Shown in pieces: positions 62,217 to 64,000 of a DNA stretch of 64,000 bases; the stretch's first letter is position 1, and the number at the start of each line of letters is the position of its first letter. Both the position numbers and the translations under genes were made by a program. The DNA is from Sphingomonas sp. IC-56 (GTDB taxonomy: Bacteria > Pseudomonadota > Alphaproteobacteria > Sphingomonadales > Sphingomonadaceae): the NCBI RefSeq assembly GCF_021043375.1, contig NZ_JAJNDV010000005.1, positions 124,001 to 188,000 on the forward strand, read 5' to 3'. The notes under the pieces are model-generated. The model was not told the DNA's origin. It ran no database searches and saw nothing but the letters and a program-made list of their open reading frames with translations.

Positions 62217-62246
62217 GAGGCGGTGCGAAAGCGCCGCCTCTTTTTT
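62217..62246 (+). terminator. Rho-independent terminator after the TonB receptor
   Basis: A 10-bp stem (GAGGCGGTGC/GCGCCGCCTC, one wobble) with a GAAA tetraloop followed by six T. Confidence 0.9.
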
Positions 62247-62581
62247 GTGCCCAGGTGATCCGTGTCGCCTGGATTCGCTCTCCCGCGAACAGTCAGGGCT
62301 TTCAGGATTGCTGAGTGGCCTTCAGGCTCGCGGAAGTAGGCGCGACGCCATCCCTGCGAATGGTCAAACCGGTGATCAAGCAAAGCAGAAGCGGACGGGC
62401 GACCGTAGTGTCGGCTCAGCGACCCCCCGCGAACTGTCTCACACGAACTTACAAGCGGGCGGAAAGCCGTCCCTGACCACGCCTACTCATGAGGGCACGA
62501 CCTGGCGCCCGGAAAAATTGAGATGCACCGGATCGACCAGCATAAGGCGGCGCTATTCTCCGCCCTATGCTGGTGAGATCA
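62247..62581. other. Intergenic region between TonB receptor and GH9 gene
   Basis: No gene or clear signal is seen. Short open frames here lack ribosome sites and typical codon use. Confidence 0.5.
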
Positions 62582-64000
62582 TCATGCGTTGCCGTCCAGA
62601 TACGACGCTACCCACAGCAGAGGCGCGTTCCAGTTGATCGCCACTTCGTTGAACGTGTACGCCGCGATGTCGTCCTTCCAGCAGCGCTGCGGCACACATT
62701 TGCCCTTCATCGGCGCTGCGACGGGATCGCCCATCGAGGTGGAATTCGGCCCGCCCGAAAGCACGCCCGGTGGCGGCCCTGGCAGCGACGCATCAAGCTG
62801 GTGCGCCCAGAACCGGTGGTGCGGGTTCATCAGCGGCCGCGCGCCAAAGCCCGACACATAGCTCTGGTCGAGCGGGTTGCGACCCAGCACATAGTCCATC
62901 GCATCAACCGCGCCGTTACGATAGCGCGCGTCTCCGGTGAAGCGGTGCGCAAGACCCAGGATCATCGCCCGGTTCAGGATCGAGGAATTGGAGCCCCAGG
63001 GATAAGCAAGCGTCGCATAGGAAATGCGATACCCCGAACGCGCTTCCTCGGCCAGGAACCCGTCGGCCGCCGCCACCAGCGCTGCCTTGGCGCCGCTTGC
63101 CTCGGCTTGCGGAACGCCCGGCGCACTGGCCAGCGTGATCGCGCCCAGCGCAGCGACATTGCCCCAATTGGGCTCGCGCACCGCCGCGCGATGCGCGGGC
63201 ATGCCCCGCAACGCGTCCCCGTAGGTCGCCTCGCCAGTGGCAGCCCACAGTTCGGCGGTCGCCCAATATAGTTCGTCCGACAGGTCATTGTCGCCATAGC
63301 CGCCGCTGCCAGTGAAGCTGCTGGTGGCATAAACCTGCGGATTGCGCAGCGCCGCCTGATAGGCGCGCTTTGCTGCGCTCAGGCATGTCGCCGCGAACGT
63401 TGGATCGACGCTTCGCCAGATCCGAGCGCACTGCGCGGCCACCGCCGCCAGGTTGAGCGTCGCGCCGGTCGTCGGCGGATAGAGCAGCCGGTCTTCCTTG
63501 TCCTCGTGCGGGCGGGTGGGAAGCGAGGTCCAGTTGCGGTCGGCGACCTTCTGGTGCGCCATGCCACTTGCATTGATGGTGCTGAACGTCAGCTTTGCGC
63601 CGGGCTGCAACGGACCCACCGGCACCTGTGCACGGGTGCCCTCGGGCACCTGCATCGCCAGCAGGAACCGCATCTCGTATCGCGCCTCGTCGAGCAGGTC
63701 ATCGATACCATTGCCCGCCTCGGGCAGGCGAGCGCGGCCATCGGCGAAGGCAAACCGCCCAGCGGCGGCCTGGCGCTCGTACAGGTTCTGCAGAGTCCAC
63801 AGCGCAATGCCGCCATTCACGACATATTTGCCGTGATCCCCGGCGTCATACCATCCGCCGGTCACGTCGAGCGTGTAGCTGCACCCTGGCCACTCCGTGC
63901 CGCGCTCGTCCGCGCCCTCGAAGCAAGGCGCGACTTCCTTGGGGTGCCCGGCTGGCCGTGCCCATTGCGTGCCCCGGGCATAGCGCGCCTCGATCGGAAT
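62582..64000 (-). CDS. Glycoside hydrolase family 9 (endoglucanase/cellodextrinase), 3' part
   Basis: At least 472 residues of a GH9 beta-1,4-glucanase; the frame stays open to the window edge, so the N-terminus (and any signal peptide) is missing. Catalytic Asp residues are in TGGWYDAGDHGKYVVNGG. The late LMNPHHRFWAHQ has the family's conserved His/Arg, and the catalytic Glu is in YTFNEVAINWNAPL. It would cleave cellulose, cello-oligosaccharides or mixed-linkage glucan. It converges with the TonB receptor, which may take up its products. Confidence 0.9.
   Translation of the reverse strand: MPIEARYARGTQWARPAGHPKEVAPCFEGADERGTEWPGCSYTLDVTGGWYDAGDHGKYVVNGGIALWTLQNLYERQAAAGRFAFADGRARLPEAGNGIDDLLDEARYEMRFLLAMQVPEGTRAQVPVGPLQPGAKLTFSTINASGMAHQKVADRNWTSLPTRPHEDKEDRLLYPPTTGATLNLAAVAAQCARIWRSVDPTFAATCLSAAKRAYQAALRNPQVYATSSFTGSGGYGDNDLSDELYWATAELWAATGEATYGDALRGMPAHRAAVREPNWGNVAALGAITLASAPGVPQAEASGAKAALVAAADGFLAEEARSGYRISYATLAYPWGSNSSILNRAMILGLAHRFTGDARYRNGAVDAMDYVLGRNPLDQSYVSGFGARPLMNPHHRFWAHQLDASLPGPPPGVLSGGPNSTSMGDPVAAPMKGKCVPQRCWKDDIAAYTFNEVAINWNAPLLWVASYLDGNA

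Overview
The window is chromosomal DNA from a GC-rich alphaproteobacterium, most likely a member of the Sphingomonadaceae (Sphingomonas-like). The evidence is the TrcR/DUF1013 regulator, an UrcA-family protein, a Caulobacter/Sphingomonas-type TonB receptor with tandem flavin-dependent halogenases, and abundant GC-rich extragenic palindromes. All family names are recognised by eye from the translated sequence; no database search was run.

Layout. 1-26.2 kb is ordinary core genome: ispA (cut by the window edge) and xseB, an aldehyde dehydrogenase, a cluster of palindromic repeats, a long-chain acyl-CoA ligase, a DUF418 membrane protein, clpA, a quinone oxidoreductase, an LpxH-like phosphoesterase coupled to a GT4 glycosyltransferase, trcR, several hydrolases, a MerC-like protein behind a Zur-like box, a GH24 lysozyme, tlyA, tspO, a UbiK-like factor, ybjN, proC, a hemerythrin protein, a MarR regulator and ilvE. 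It ends with an intact tRNA-Gln(TTG).

26.23-34.83 kb is an integrated island of about 8.6 kb. The last 17 bases of tRNA-Gln are repeated exactly at 34815-34831. A tyrosine integrase lies at the right end, and direct repeats of TGTGGGGCAG in 13-bp phase (likely integrase arm sites) lie just inside both ends. The cargo is more AT-rich than the flanks: an AlbA_2/RecG-like ATPase with a DLSS-repeat linker, a serine recombinase with four repeated half-sites upstream, and a two-gene module overlapping by 4 nt. That module pairs an unusual DNA methyltransferase (XRE helix-turn-helix, AdoMet motif, zinc-ribbon insert, DPPF motif) with an unrecognised protein carrying a PD-(D/E)xK-like signature. It is the best candidate for an undescribed restriction or defence system here.

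34.83-41.5 kb holds decayed universal-stress-protein remnants followed by an Mrp Na+/H+ antiporter operon (A(B)-C-D-E-F-G). The fused A/B gene carries an apparent 1-nt deletion at about 38199 that splits its MnhB domain.

41.6-48.2 kb is an RND efflux operon (small unknown protein, adaptor, pump, outer-membrane factor) behind a near-consensus sigma70 promoter with a perfect palindromic operator over its -10. A divergent AraC regulator and SDR oxidoreductase pair follows.

50.2-64 kb is a nutrient-uptake locus. One JmjC/cupin-like gene runs rightward. A leftward operon holds four halogenase-family flavoproteins and a second JmjC/cupin-like protein, every junction a 4-nt overlap. Divergent from it is a 1179-aa TonB-dependent receptor preceded by a LacI-type operator, and convergent with the receptor is a GH9 endoglucanase cut by the window end. 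The receptor, sugar-type operator and GH9 enzyme suggest beta-glucan or oligosaccharide use. The third halogenase paralogue has lost the catalytic lysine and most of the WxWxIP signature.
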